Source: Globisporangium splendens
Taxonomy: Eukaryota > Oomycota > Peronosporomycetes > Pythiales > Pythiaceae
Assembly: GCA_006386115.1 (NCBI GenBank)
Contig: VFIW01000017.1
Span: forward strand, 248,001-312,000
Direction of reading: 5' to 3'
Length of the DNA stretch: 64,000 nucleotides
The stretch's first letter is position 1; each line of letters opens with the position of its first letter. A model generated the notes under the pieces. The model did no database searches. It saw only the letters and a list, made by a program, of their open reading frames with translations, and had not been told where the DNA came from. Positions 1 through 8,956 of the stretch are shown here, one piece after another. Position numbers and translations under genes: made by a program.

Positions 1-132
1 GTCGAGTTTGAAGTGCACTCGGAGCCGTACAAGGGTCCGGCGTTGGCGCTTCCCGCGCCCATGTCGACAGCTTCGTCGTCGTCCTCCGTCTCGTCCAACG
101 GCGCGCGCTCTCCGTCGTCGTCGTCCCCGTAA
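1..132 (+). CDS. 3' end of an unidentified protein gene (partial)
   Basis: Frame 1 is open from the left edge and ends at a TAA at 130-132, giving 43 residues. The tail is low-complexity: a short charged stretch with the sequence FEVHSEPYKG, then an Ala/Pro segment and a run of serines ending SPSSSSP. This is a typical disordered C-terminus and does not reveal the family. The upstream part lies outside the window. The coding call rests only on the open frame, the serine codon pattern and the position directly upstream of the next plus-strand gene, so it is tentative. Confidence 0.5.
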   Translation, partial: VEFEVHSEPYKGPALALPAPMSTASSSSSVSSNGARSPSSSSP

Positions 133-724
133 TATATCTGTCATTGTCTGCCGCCATTCACATCCTCTCCACAATGCTGTCTCAGTGCAACTGTAGTTAT
201 TATGTGGAAGAGAACAGTCGTGCGTTCTCATGGGTCAATATAATGATGGTTGAATTTAAGCCAATCGTAGTGTCGAGATCGATTTCAACGCAATCGCTTT
301 GGAGAGGGAGCCATCTGTTTATTTTCGGAGAGTGCGAGGTGGAGGAGGAACGCCGCCACCACACTCGAGCGAGGTGAGGAGCATGTGTGTGTGTGGAGAG
401 AGGAAGGAAGGAGGAGTGGTGATATGTGTGCACACAGCGTGCTTCTTTGTGGCGTCCGTACTGTGCGTGTGTTTGTTGCGAATGAGCCATACTGGGCGCC
501 ACATGTGGCGTGTTTTCTTTTCCTCCTCATGCGCTAATTGATTGATGAATATGCGATGCTGCTGTATAATGTGCGCTCTGTGTGTGGCGAATGAGTATGA
601 AGCTGACTGACCAGTATGTGTGTATATGTGTACGTGTGCTCTTACCTCCAGACGTAAAGTTTGACGACTGCAAGCTCATTGGTGACCGACTGACTGACCT
701 AAATACACGCATTGGAGCAGCAGA
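133..724. other. Intergenic region
   Basis: Non-coding spacer between the preceding stop codon and the TBCCD1 start. It is rich in GT/TG and GA runs (for example around 385-430 and 560-640) and contains only short, overlapping spurious reading frames. No RNA gene or clear promoter motif was recognised. Confidence 0.5.
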
Positions 725-3246
725 ATGCCTCGAATTTGGTTGCGCTTGGAGCTCTTTGAGCTCGGGCTGCTGCCGCTGCCGTCCAAGTACGCAGCGACGC
801 TCACGCTCGCGAATGTGAAGAAGTCGCTGGATGCACTGCACGCGCGCTTCGAGGCGGCGAAAGACGCGGCCAATGGCAGCGAGGACACCGAGATGGTGGA
901 TGTGAACATGAGCCCGTCGACAGCCACTGAAGCGGCGTCAAGTTTTATTGAGAGCGACAATTTGAACAGTGTCAGGTATGTGCAATAAATCGACGTGGGC
1001 TATCGTATGTGTTGGTGGCACGACAAATTGATACGAGTGTGCCTTTGTGCGTGTGTATGTGCTTGTTCTTCTTATCATCATGCAGCTTTCCATTTTGGCG
1101 CGATGCCGTATCGAGCGTGTTTCAATGGCGTGATCAAGACTACAAAGCGTAAGCAAGGGAGCGTGATGTCATGCAGTATATGGTGGAAATCCCGATTCTA
1201 ACGCATGCGTGCAAATGGCGCAGGTTTTGGCTTTTGCTCGTGCAATTCCACCGCAAGATCCCGGTAAAACCGTCGTACGCTGCGTCACCAACTGCCGTTT
1301 TTGACGAAGAGCAATGCTTGCTCCGAGAAGAAGTGCCTGTGTTCAAGGTCGCGATTTATTTGTTTATCCAGACAGTGAAACCTCACTCGTGGCGATCGAA
1401 ATACTCGCTCGAATCATTTAATGCGGTCTGGTACCGAGAACACGCCGCTGCACTCGATGCAGCTGCTGCAGTTGGTGGCGCAAGCTCGTCGGTTGCAACA
1501 CCACCGAGCAGTATCGGGAACCGTTCTCCACAGTTGAAAGGCAGTGCGAGTCCGACGCTGCAAGCGTCTCCACACACCATGGGGCTGCAAGATCGCTCGA
1601 CCTCGGATGCGTACTACCTGGAGTTTGCGCGAGAGAAACTCGACGACCTGTTCACACTGCTGTATCCATCGATCGAGATGAAAGAAAGCAGCAATACTAT
1701 CGTGAGTGCTGACCAGATCGATTTGCTGGGCTTTTTGTTGTGCGTCGGCACGAGTGATATGGTGGATACGTCGGAGAAGCTCAGCTCGGCGTACCCGTCG
1801 TGGCCAAGTGAAAGCGAAGGCGACGGTGCTGCGGACGATACCTTCCTGTCTGGCGGACGGCGCGCGGACAATGGTGCTAAAGTGTGTGCATTCCTGAAGG
1901 AACACTTGTCGCTGAACGAAAGATTATACCCTTCGCTCGGCTTTTCTCTCAATTCGGTCGCGAATTTCCTGCTCTCAAGTGCGTGGCTGCTATCGTTAAT
2001 GCTGTCTGAGAGACTGCTCTAGGTGCATTCCCTTTGCTTGATGAGTCTCACGTGTGAAATTGCGTTGCATGCGAGCAGATGACACCAGTTCCAGCGATTC
2101 GTCTCCACTTCAGGCGCCGACTGTGCTCTCGAACTACGCCAAGACGACTATCGTGAAGCACCCGGAAGAGTTTGCTGACAGCCGCGGCAACTCGGATTTG
2201 ATCATCTTTTCGTGCCACGACGCGTACATCTATGTGCTCGGACCAACTCGATATCCTCTTTTTCGCTGTTCAATTGTTGTATGACGTGTGGTCTCTATAT
2301 TTATGCGAGTGTCTGTGTGCAATGCGATGGTGCTGTGGAACTCCTTAACCGCTTTGTGATGATGTGTGCGATTTTGTGAAAAGCACAAATGTGATGATCA
2401 CTGCGTGCAACAACTGCAGGATCATTACCGCTCCGAATATGGGCATTCTGTCTATGGACCGGTGTGAAAACGTGCATGTGACTGCAATTTCCGGACTCAT
2501 TCGCGTCAGGTACGCTCAAAATCTTCCACAGCCGGTGGAGTTTCCTATTGGAGACAGTTGCTCTGAGCTGACATGCTGTTGCTTGTAGCAATTGTCTGGA
2601 CTCGACCATCAATGCGTACACGCTGGTCCCGATGATCATGAGTGGCGAGAATGTAGGCGTCGAGCTCGGTCCGTTCAACACCAAGTACAGCGGTCTCGGA
2701 CAGCAGCTTGCAGATGCCCAGTTTCGCTTTCACCCCGAGTCCCTCGGTGCATGGAACGTCTTTTTGAATCTGGACAGCGAAAAAGGTATGTGACAGACAC
2801 ACAACGCAGATTTCATGAGCTTTGTGGACAACAAGAAAGGAGCTAATGCGGTGTTGCGTACGGATTGGATATGAGCAGACCCTAGCGTGGCAAATGACGA
2901 GAAGGCACCGATTGTGCTGCAACCACCTGCGTCATTCCGAGAGATTTGCGTTCCCGTGAAGATCTCAGGCGCAGGTGCCGCTGAGCGCGTGTTTCCATTG
3001 CCGAGCGAGTACACAGCGTCTTTGAAAAATCAGCAGGAGACCGTCGACTCGCTGCGTCACTTGGTGTCGAACGACGACTTTGACTTGACGACGAAGCGAA
3101 CGATGGAGATGGTGATCCAGTTGCGCTTCAAGGAGTGGCTCTCGGCGACGGGGAATGCTCGACAGGTTCTAGATTTGGTGCACATCGAGAAGAACCGAAG
3201 CGCGCAGCAGCAGCAAGCGTCCCCAGTGAAAGAGCTTGCGTCGTAG
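725..3246 (+). CDS. TBCCD1: TBCC domain-containing protein 1 (TBCCD1) homologue
   Basis: Seven exons join in phase: 725-975, 1086-1148, 1224-1978, 2079-2250, 2387-2509, 2589-2785 and 2879-3246, giving 642 residues. The N-terminus (LRLELFELGLLPLPSKY) and the segment AFWLLLVQFHRKIPV match the family's N-terminal region. The C-terminal half is the C-CAP/cofactor-C beta-helix, with CHDAYIYVLGPTR, CENVHVTAISGLIRV and LGPFNTKY, then a helical tail. In animals and green algae TBCCD1 positions centrosomes and basal bodies and keeps the Golgi organised; unlike TBCC it is not a tubulin-folding GAP. Six introns are GT-AG or AT-AC; the fourth (2251-2386) looks U12-type and is listed separately. Animal members are about 560 residues, so this one carries an insert: a disordered Ser/Ala-rich segment around residues 170-230. 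The family call is firm. Confidence 0.88.
2251..2386 (+). other. Probable U12-type (minor spliceosome) AT-AC intron in TBCCD1
   Basis: The intron begins ATATCCTCTT, close to the U12 donor consensus ATATCCTTT. It contains TCCTTAAC at 2342-2349, identical to the core U12 branch-site consensus, and can end in AC at 2385-2386. Removing it joins CG|A and gives VLGPTR-NVMITAC, which aligns with TBCCD1 relatives without a gap. It also keeps the whole 643-codon frame. No GT donor in the right phase keeps the conserved YIYVLGP segment. The branch-to-acceptor distance of about 38 nt is longer than usual for this class. An AG acceptor at 2382-2383 is also in phase and would add one residue. Confidence 0.7.
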
Positions 3247-4041
3247 CCGCTCAGTCTTTTCTGAACAAGCAGAAAGGTTCATTAGGTGCATATCATCTCT
3301 ATAGACACAGCTCCCAAGGTGGATATCCCCACAGCAGCAGCAGCAGTATACCCTTCCTCCATTTGTCTTGAGGTGTTACATCTTGGTTTGATTGGTGCTC
3401 GCTAAGTCGACACCTGATGTCAGTTTGTCAACTTCGTGAGCAGGGTTACACACACGGTTACGCTTGCTGGTGATTGTAAAACCTGGGTTTACAATCAATG
3501 CGTGTTTGAAATGCATCACCAAAGTTTACCAACTCTCACGTCAGCAAACAGTGACCACCTTGACCAAGCTGTCCAAAAGCTCTTGCCAAGAGAATTGGAT
3601 CTCGAAGCAGTTGAAGTGCACTACTGTACGGTTGATTGGCCGAAACGTCAGCATCGCACAGCGCGCTGATTGGTCGAACGAGTAGATCTGTTCGCGCATT
3701 CCGCGAATCAGATCTCGCAAAGGAACATGGACCACGTCCCGACACAGTCTCCTCAAATCCACCCCTCATTTAAAGATCCACCATACAACACACAGTGCCA
3801 ATATGGTGCGTTTCGATCCCCCCCCCTGTATGAGGAACGACTGAAGACAACACGTCCCTCTCAAGCCATCCGCCACCACTCGATCCTTCCATGCGGTGGT
3901 GGTGTTTCCGCATACACGCGCCTGGGAGCTGGAGCACGCGGCAGCTTGTCTTCCGTGTCTTCTCATTTTTGCTTTTGCTCTTGAGTGTACGCGCCTCCGC
4001 CTCTCCAAGACCATTCGCCTCGCTTTGTCTATCTTGTCAAG
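3247..4041. other. Intergenic region upstream of methionine synthase
   Basis: About 0.8 kb with no convincing gene. Short frames on both strands lack family features. The last 80 bases before the ATG at 4042 are pyrimidine-rich (CTCC/CTTTT tracts), as is usual for 5' leaders of highly expressed oomycete genes. An in-frame ATG at 3985 would add 19 residues, but these are not expected for the enzyme. Confidence 0.5.
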
Positions 4042-6348
4042 ATGTCCTTCCCAGTCGACTCTGCTACCCTCGGGTTCCCGCGCATGGGTCCAAACCGTGA
4101 GCTGAAGTTTGCGTTGGAAAAGTTCTGGCGCAACAAGATCTCGGAGGAAGAGCTGTACAAGGTCGCGCACGCCGTGGAAGAGGCCAACTGGCGCAAGCAA
4201 GTGGAGTCTGGCGTGAGCCGCGTGGCTGTGGGCATGTTCTCGCTGTACGACCACGTGTTGGACTGGACGTACTACTTGGGTGCGGCGCCAGAGCGTTTCG
4301 CCAAGGTCACCCCGGGTCTGACCCAGTACTTTGCCATGGCACGTGGCGTGGACGGCATCCCAGCGTTGGACATGACCAAGTGGTTCGACTCGAACTACCA
4401 CTACGAAGTGCCCGAGTTGAACGCCAAGACGGCGCCAAGTGCCAACTTTGGCACTTACTTGGGCAACATCAAGCGCGCTCTTGCGGTCGTCGGAGCAAAG
4501 AAGACTGTGCCAGTGATCCTCGGTCCATTGACCTACTTGAGCCTGTCCAAGTTCGACGGTGTCACCTTCGAGCATGTGCTCGCTCAGTTGCTTCCATTGT
4601 ACTCGGAGCTGTTGAAGGAGTTGGCGGCTTTGGGCGTGCGTGAGGTGCAGGTCCACGAGCCATCGCTTGTGTCGGCTGCTTCGGACAAGCTTGTGGCGTT
4701 GTTGCCACAGGTGTACGGTAGCAAGACTGTGACTGGTGCGATCGAGCACGCTGACATCGCGCTCAACATTGCGACGTACTTCGAAGAGATCAACCACGAT
4801 GTGTATAAGTGGTTTGTGGACTCGAACGTGTCGGCGATCTCGCTTGACTTTACGCGTGGTGACAACTTGTCGGTGATCCAGAAGTACGGTTTCCCATCCA
4901 ACAAGCGTCTCGGTGCCGGTATCATCGACGGTCGTTCGGTGTGGAAGTTCAATCCAGAGACTGTGTTGTCCCAGGTGGCGGAGATCAAGAAGGTGCTCGC
5001 TGCGTCGGAGAACGTTGCGTTGACGATCCAGACGAGTTCGTCGTTGCAGCACGTTCCATACACGACCGAGTGTGAGCAAGCGTTGAACGCTGGCGAGACC
5101 GACGGTCTTCTCGGTGTGCTTTCGTTCGCGTACGAGAAGCTGGCGGAGTTGGAAGTGGTGAAGAGCATCGCGCAGAACGGAGAAGATGCTGCGAAGGACG
5201 CTGTTGAGGCTGCCAAGAAGGTGTGGGCTATCTACTACGAGAAGAACCCAGCGAAGGCTGGTGTGCAATCGCGCTTGGCCGCGGTGACGGAAGAGGACTT
5301 TAAGCGTCCGTCGCCATTCGCTGAGCGTCGTCCATCGCAGTTGAAGAACTTGCCAATCTTGCCAACGACGACGATCGGTTCGTTCCCACAGACGGCTCAG
5401 ATCCGTGCGTTGCGTCGCAAGTTGAAGGCTGGTGAGATCACGTTGGAGCACTACCAAGCCAAGATCGACGAGCAGATCGCGTTCAACATTGGTATCCAGG
5501 AAGCTCTTGGTCTGGACATCCTCGTTCACGGTGAGCCAGAACGTACCGACATGGTTGAGTACTTTGCGGAGAAGCTGGAAGGTTTCGCGTTCACGCAGAA
5601 TGGTTGGGTGCAGTCTTACGGTTCGCGTTGCGTGCGTCCTCCAGTGATCTTCGCCGACTTGGTGCGTCCAGCGGACATGACGGTGCGTGAGTTCGTGGTG
5701 GCGCAGTCGTTCACGACGAAGCCAGTGAAGGGTATGCTGACGGGTCCAGTGACGATCCTGAACTGGTCGTTCCCACGTAAGGACATCAGCCGCAAGGAGC
5801 AGGCGTTCCAGTTGGCGTTGTGCTTGCGCGACGAAGTGGCTGACTTGGAGTCGGCGAAGTGCTCGGTGATCCAGGTGGACGAGCCAGCTCTCCGTGAAGG
5901 TATGCCACTGAAGCTGTCGAAGAAGGACGAGTACTTGACGTGGGCTGTGAACGCGTTCCGTTTGTCGACGGCTGTCGCCAAGAACGAGACGTCGATCCAC
6001 ACGCACATGTGCTACTGCGAGTTCGCGGACTGCATGCACGCGATCGCGGCGATTGACGCGGATGTGAACTCTATCGAGAACGCGCGGTCGGACGACGAGA
6101 CGATCCGTTCGTTCGTGGAGATCGGGTACAAGCAGGACTTGGGTCCGGGCACGTACGACATCCACTCGCCAGTGGTGCCTCCAAAGGAGCAGATCGTGCA
6201 GAAGCTGAAGAGTTTCCTGAACGTGCTGCCAGCGTCGCAGGTGGTGGTGAACCCAGACTGCGGTCTGAAGACGCGCAAGTGGCCTGAGACGATCGCGGCG
6301 TTGCGCAACATGGTCGACGCGACGTTGGAAGTGCGTGCTTCGTTGTAA
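4042..6348 (+). CDS. metE: Cobalamin-independent methionine synthase (MetE)
   Basis: An intronless frame of 768 residues, the normal length for the family (about 755-765). The enzyme transfers the methyl group of 5-methyltetrahydropteroyl-polyglutamate to homocysteine in the cytosol, giving methionine without vitamin B12. The start MSFPVDSATLGFPRMG is the conserved N-terminus, so I prefer it over the in-frame ATG at 3985. The second barrel begins at about residue 435 (LPTTTIGSFPQT). Zinc and homocysteine-binding residues are visible in HTHMCYCEF (His655, Cys657) and NPDCGLKTR (Cys740). GEPERTDMVEYF and QSYGSRCVRPP are also family signatures. Codon use is strongly biased to G or C in third position, consistent with high expression. 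That bias also opens a very long spurious antisense frame. Confidence 0.97.
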   Translation: MSFPVDSATLGFPRMGPNRELKFALEKFWRNKISEEELYKVAHAVEEANWRKQVESGVSRVAVGMFSLYDHVLDWTYYLGAAPERFAKVTPGLTQYFAMARGVDGIPALDMTKWFDSNYHYEVPELNAKTAPSANFGTYLGNIKRALAVVGAKKTVPVILGPLTYLSLSKFDGVTFEHVLAQLLPLYSELLKELAALGVREVQVHEPSLVSAASDKLVALLPQVYGSKTVTGAIEHADIALNIATYFEEINHDVYKWFVDSNVSAISLDFTRGDNLSVIQKYGFPSNKRLGAGIIDGRSVWKFNPETVLSQVAEIKKVLAASENVALTIQTSSSLQHVPYTTECEQALNAGETDGLLGVLSFAYEKLAELEVVKSIAQNGEDAAKDAVEAAKKVWAIYYEKNPAKAGVQSRLAAVTEEDFKRPSPFAERRPSQLKNLPILPTTTIGSFPQTAQIRALRRKLKAGEITLEHYQAKIDEQIAFNIGIQEALGLDILVHGEPERTDMVEYFAEKLEGFAFTQNGWVQSYGSRCVRPPVIFADLVRPADMTVREFVVAQSFTTKPVKGMLTGPVTILNWSFPRKDISRKEQAFQLALCLRDEVADLESAKCSVIQVDEPALREGMPLKLSKKDEYLTWAVNAFRLSTAVAKNETSIHTHMCYCEFADCMHAIAAIDADVNSIENARSDDETIRSFVEIGYKQDLGPGTYDIHSPVVPPKEQIVQKLKSFLNVLPASQVVVNPDCGLKTRKWPETIAALRNMVDATLEVRASL

Positions 6349-7355
6349 GCGCATTGTTCTCAGTTAACGCGAGGAGCTCGAGACAACCGAGTCGAGTCGA
6401 ATCGAATCGAACCGAACGAAAGAAGCAACAACCCCAGAGAAGCCGAAGGTCGTTTTCTTTTTCGAAGACGCAATAGCATGCGCCCATGCCTGCGTAACAG
6501 GAGGATGTGCCCATGTCCCTGAGCGGTTTTGTTCTCTCCGACTAGCGGGGAGATGCCGCCCATGGTTTACTGTGCCGAGTTTAAGTAGCAGGTGAACTCG
6601 CCACTTTAGAATTGAAGACGACGAGAAAGAGAATGAAATAGAGCTTGTCTCCGTATGGAGTTTCCTCCGTATCCGTGTGATGTGTCTGCGTGACTTTCGT
6701 TTGGTTTTGGTTATGAGTTTTGATTGTGTGAGTGTTGAGTTTTAACCAGGAAGTGCTCTCATTGGTCATCTCTTCACTTCATTTTCAAGCCAGTGCTTTC
6801 CTGGGAGCTGGTCAATTATGGCGGACCGCAGGGCCAATGTCAATCGTCTGAAGGCCACAACAAACGCCTACACTTCTGTGCTTCGTGGTGTTGAATGACT
6901 CTTGAGGCACAGAGGTAGCAGCGACGTGTTTCGCTGGCACAGAGGACAAGGTGGAAATTGGCATTGACGAGATTAGAGAGACCAAGACATTTTTGAAAAT
7001 GTAGGGTATATGTGTTTAAAGATATATACCCTACAAAATATACGATCTCAAAGTGCGGTTCGCTAGTCCCACACTTCATCGACACAAAGTGCGAAACACC
7101 CGTCTCGTATATAGAGGTCTTAAAGCTGTCTCAATCCAGTTGTCTCAATCCAGCTGTCTTGTGTCCTCTGTATAGAGGCGACGCTCTGCATGGAAAGAAG
7201 GGGGAGGCAACAGACACAAGCCAGGGCAACGGAAAGCTCCAACGGAAGCCACATCCGAGCTCCTCCATCTCTGCCTTCATCGCTCTCTCTCTCTCTCTCT
7301 CGTCACTCGCTCGCTCGTGCGCATCGACCCATTCACCCACTGCTGCTCCATCACG
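6349..7355. other. Intergenic region with inverted repeats
   Basis: About 1 kb. It contains pentanucleotide repeats of the GAATC type at about 6390-6420, nested inverted repeats at 6926-7099 (listed separately), two copies of a 14-bp unit TGTCTCAATCCAGY at about 7126-7155, and a CT dinucleotide run at 7280-7302 just upstream of the next gene. I see no gene in it. Confidence 0.5.
6926..7099. repeat. Nested inverted repeats, possible MITE-like or hairpin element
   Basis: The outer arms are GTGTTTCGC at 6926-6934 and GCGAAACAC at 7091-7099. The inner arms are TGTAGGGTATAT at 7000-7011 and ATATACCCTACA at 7024-7035, perfect over 12 bp with a 12-nt loop. No target-site duplication was identified with confidence, so the assignment to a miniature transposon is only a suggestion. 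Confidence 0.4.
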
Positions 7356-8633
7356 ATGTTCATGGCGCGCTCCCACTTCCACCTGCTGCTGCTCGCGACC
7401 GCTGCGGCTCTGCTCTGCAGCGACGGGACCCACGCGCAGGTCGCCGATGCCACGCCCGAGCAACTCAAGCCCAAGGTGCCGACCGTGGTGAGCGACGACG
7501 CGTTCGATCGCGCGGACACTGACCACAATGGTTTCCTCGACGCGCAGGAGTTTGCGTCGTTCACGTCGTCGATCAAGAAGGCGCTGGATCCGTTCCTGAG
7601 CATCTACAGCGCTGGTGAGGGGGACGACCAGCTCCTCGAACCGCGAGGCAACGATGGAGGCTTCGCAGCGCCGAACAAGGCGCGATTGCGCGGTGGCGGC
7701 GTCAACAAGTTCTGGTCGGGCTTTGTGAGCGGTATCCTCACGATTTGGGCGACGGAGATCGGCGACAAGACGTTCTTCATCGCTGCGATCCTGTCGATGA
7801 AGCAGGACCGCGTCGTCGTGTTTGCCGGCGCGATCGGCGCGCTGATCGTCATGACCGTGTTGTCGGTGGTCATGGGTGTCGTCGCGACCAAGTTCTTGCC
7901 GCCACATGTGACGCACTACATTGGCGCCTTGCTGGTATGTTATTCTTTGTTTGCTTGCAGTGCATTTTGTTCGTGCCGTCACAGTAACGTGCTTGTTGAC
8001 GCTCTTGACGGTGGATTTAGTTTATCGGTTTTGGCGCCAAAATGCTCTACGACTCGCGTGAGATGTCCGCCACGTAGGTGTACCGTCCGTTTTAATGCGC
8101 ACATCTGACTCAATTACTTACTAGTGTACTGATGGGGCTGCTCTGCTTATATCAACAGTGGACCATCTGAGGAGCTCTCGGAAGTCGAAGAAGAGCTCAT
8201 GGGCAAGAAAACCGAAGAAGAGGCCAAGTAAGGGATTATATGCGTAGGGCAATGTGGAAAGTCGTGTGGCAGAAGCTGACTGTTCGTGCGTGTTTGTATG
8301 CACAGGCAAGTGGAAGCGGGACAAGCGAAGCCTTTGGGAGCGGCGGTGAGCGACAGCATGATGCAGGTGTTCACGCAGACGTTCCTCATGACGTTTCTCG
8401 CTGAGTGGGGTGATCGTTCGCAGATCGCGACGGTGACGTTATCGGCGACCAAGGACGCGTTTGGCGTCACGCTCGGCGCGATCCTGGGCCACTCGATGTG
8501 CACAGGTATCGCCGTCATCGGTGGTAAGTTCCTCGCGACGCGGATCTCGGAGAAAACGGTGACACTTGTCGGTGGCGCGCTCTTTGTGCTCTTTGCGCTG
8601 CACTCGTTCATCGTGGGGCCACCAGAAGTATAG
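7356..8633 (+). CDS. GDT1/TMEM165-family Mn/Ca cation transporter with N-terminal EF-hand
   Basis: Four exons (7356-7934, 8021-8073, 8159-8227, 8306-8633) give 342 residues. Residues 1-27 form a signal peptide (hydrophobic run LLLLATAAALL). Around residues 50-65 there is a canonical EF-hand loop, DTDHNGFLDAQEF. The membrane part holds the two hallmark motifs of the UPF0016/GDT1 family, EIGDKTFF and EWGDRSQI, one in each three-helix half. The halves are separated by an acidic, Lys-rich loop encoded by the small middle exons. Members exchange Ca or Mn for protons in the Golgi, chloroplast or secretory pathway and support glycosylation. The EF-hand suggests calcium regulation, which is inference. 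The ATG at 7356 was chosen because it starts the signal peptide; an in-frame ATG lies 39 bases upstream. Confidence 0.9.
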
Positions 8634-8956
8634 ATTAACAGCAGAACGAGCGAGGCACGAGGACGCGACTTCAGAAAAACAGGTCAACGAGTGATGAGAG
8701 CGGGGCTATGCTGTGTTGTCAGCACTCCAATGAGAAGGAGAGGCTTGGGGAGCAAGTGGCTTGGATAGGAAGGGAGGATCAGCACAAAAAACCGAGAGAT
8801 CGCACCAGAATTTGCTCGCTGAGTGGCAATAGGTTTTGTTGCTCTCTCTCCACAAAACAAATGACACAGCTAAATGCATTCCCACCTTCTGCATGAAAAT
8901 GGTTGCAGCTTTTCCTTCGTTACGCATTTGCCCAGTCGCTCAAAACGATCATCAGC
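8634..8956. other. Short spacer between convergent genes
   Basis: This is the 3' region shared by the GDT1-type gene (plus) and the IP3-receptor gene (minus). Nothing beyond untranslated sequence was recognised. Confidence 0.5.

Noticed and set aside
3766..6354. 862-codon open frame on the minus strand opposite methionine synthase
   Set aside because: It is a shadow of the strongly G/C-biased codon use of the sense gene. The product is low-complexity, rich in Arg, His and Leu, with no domain.
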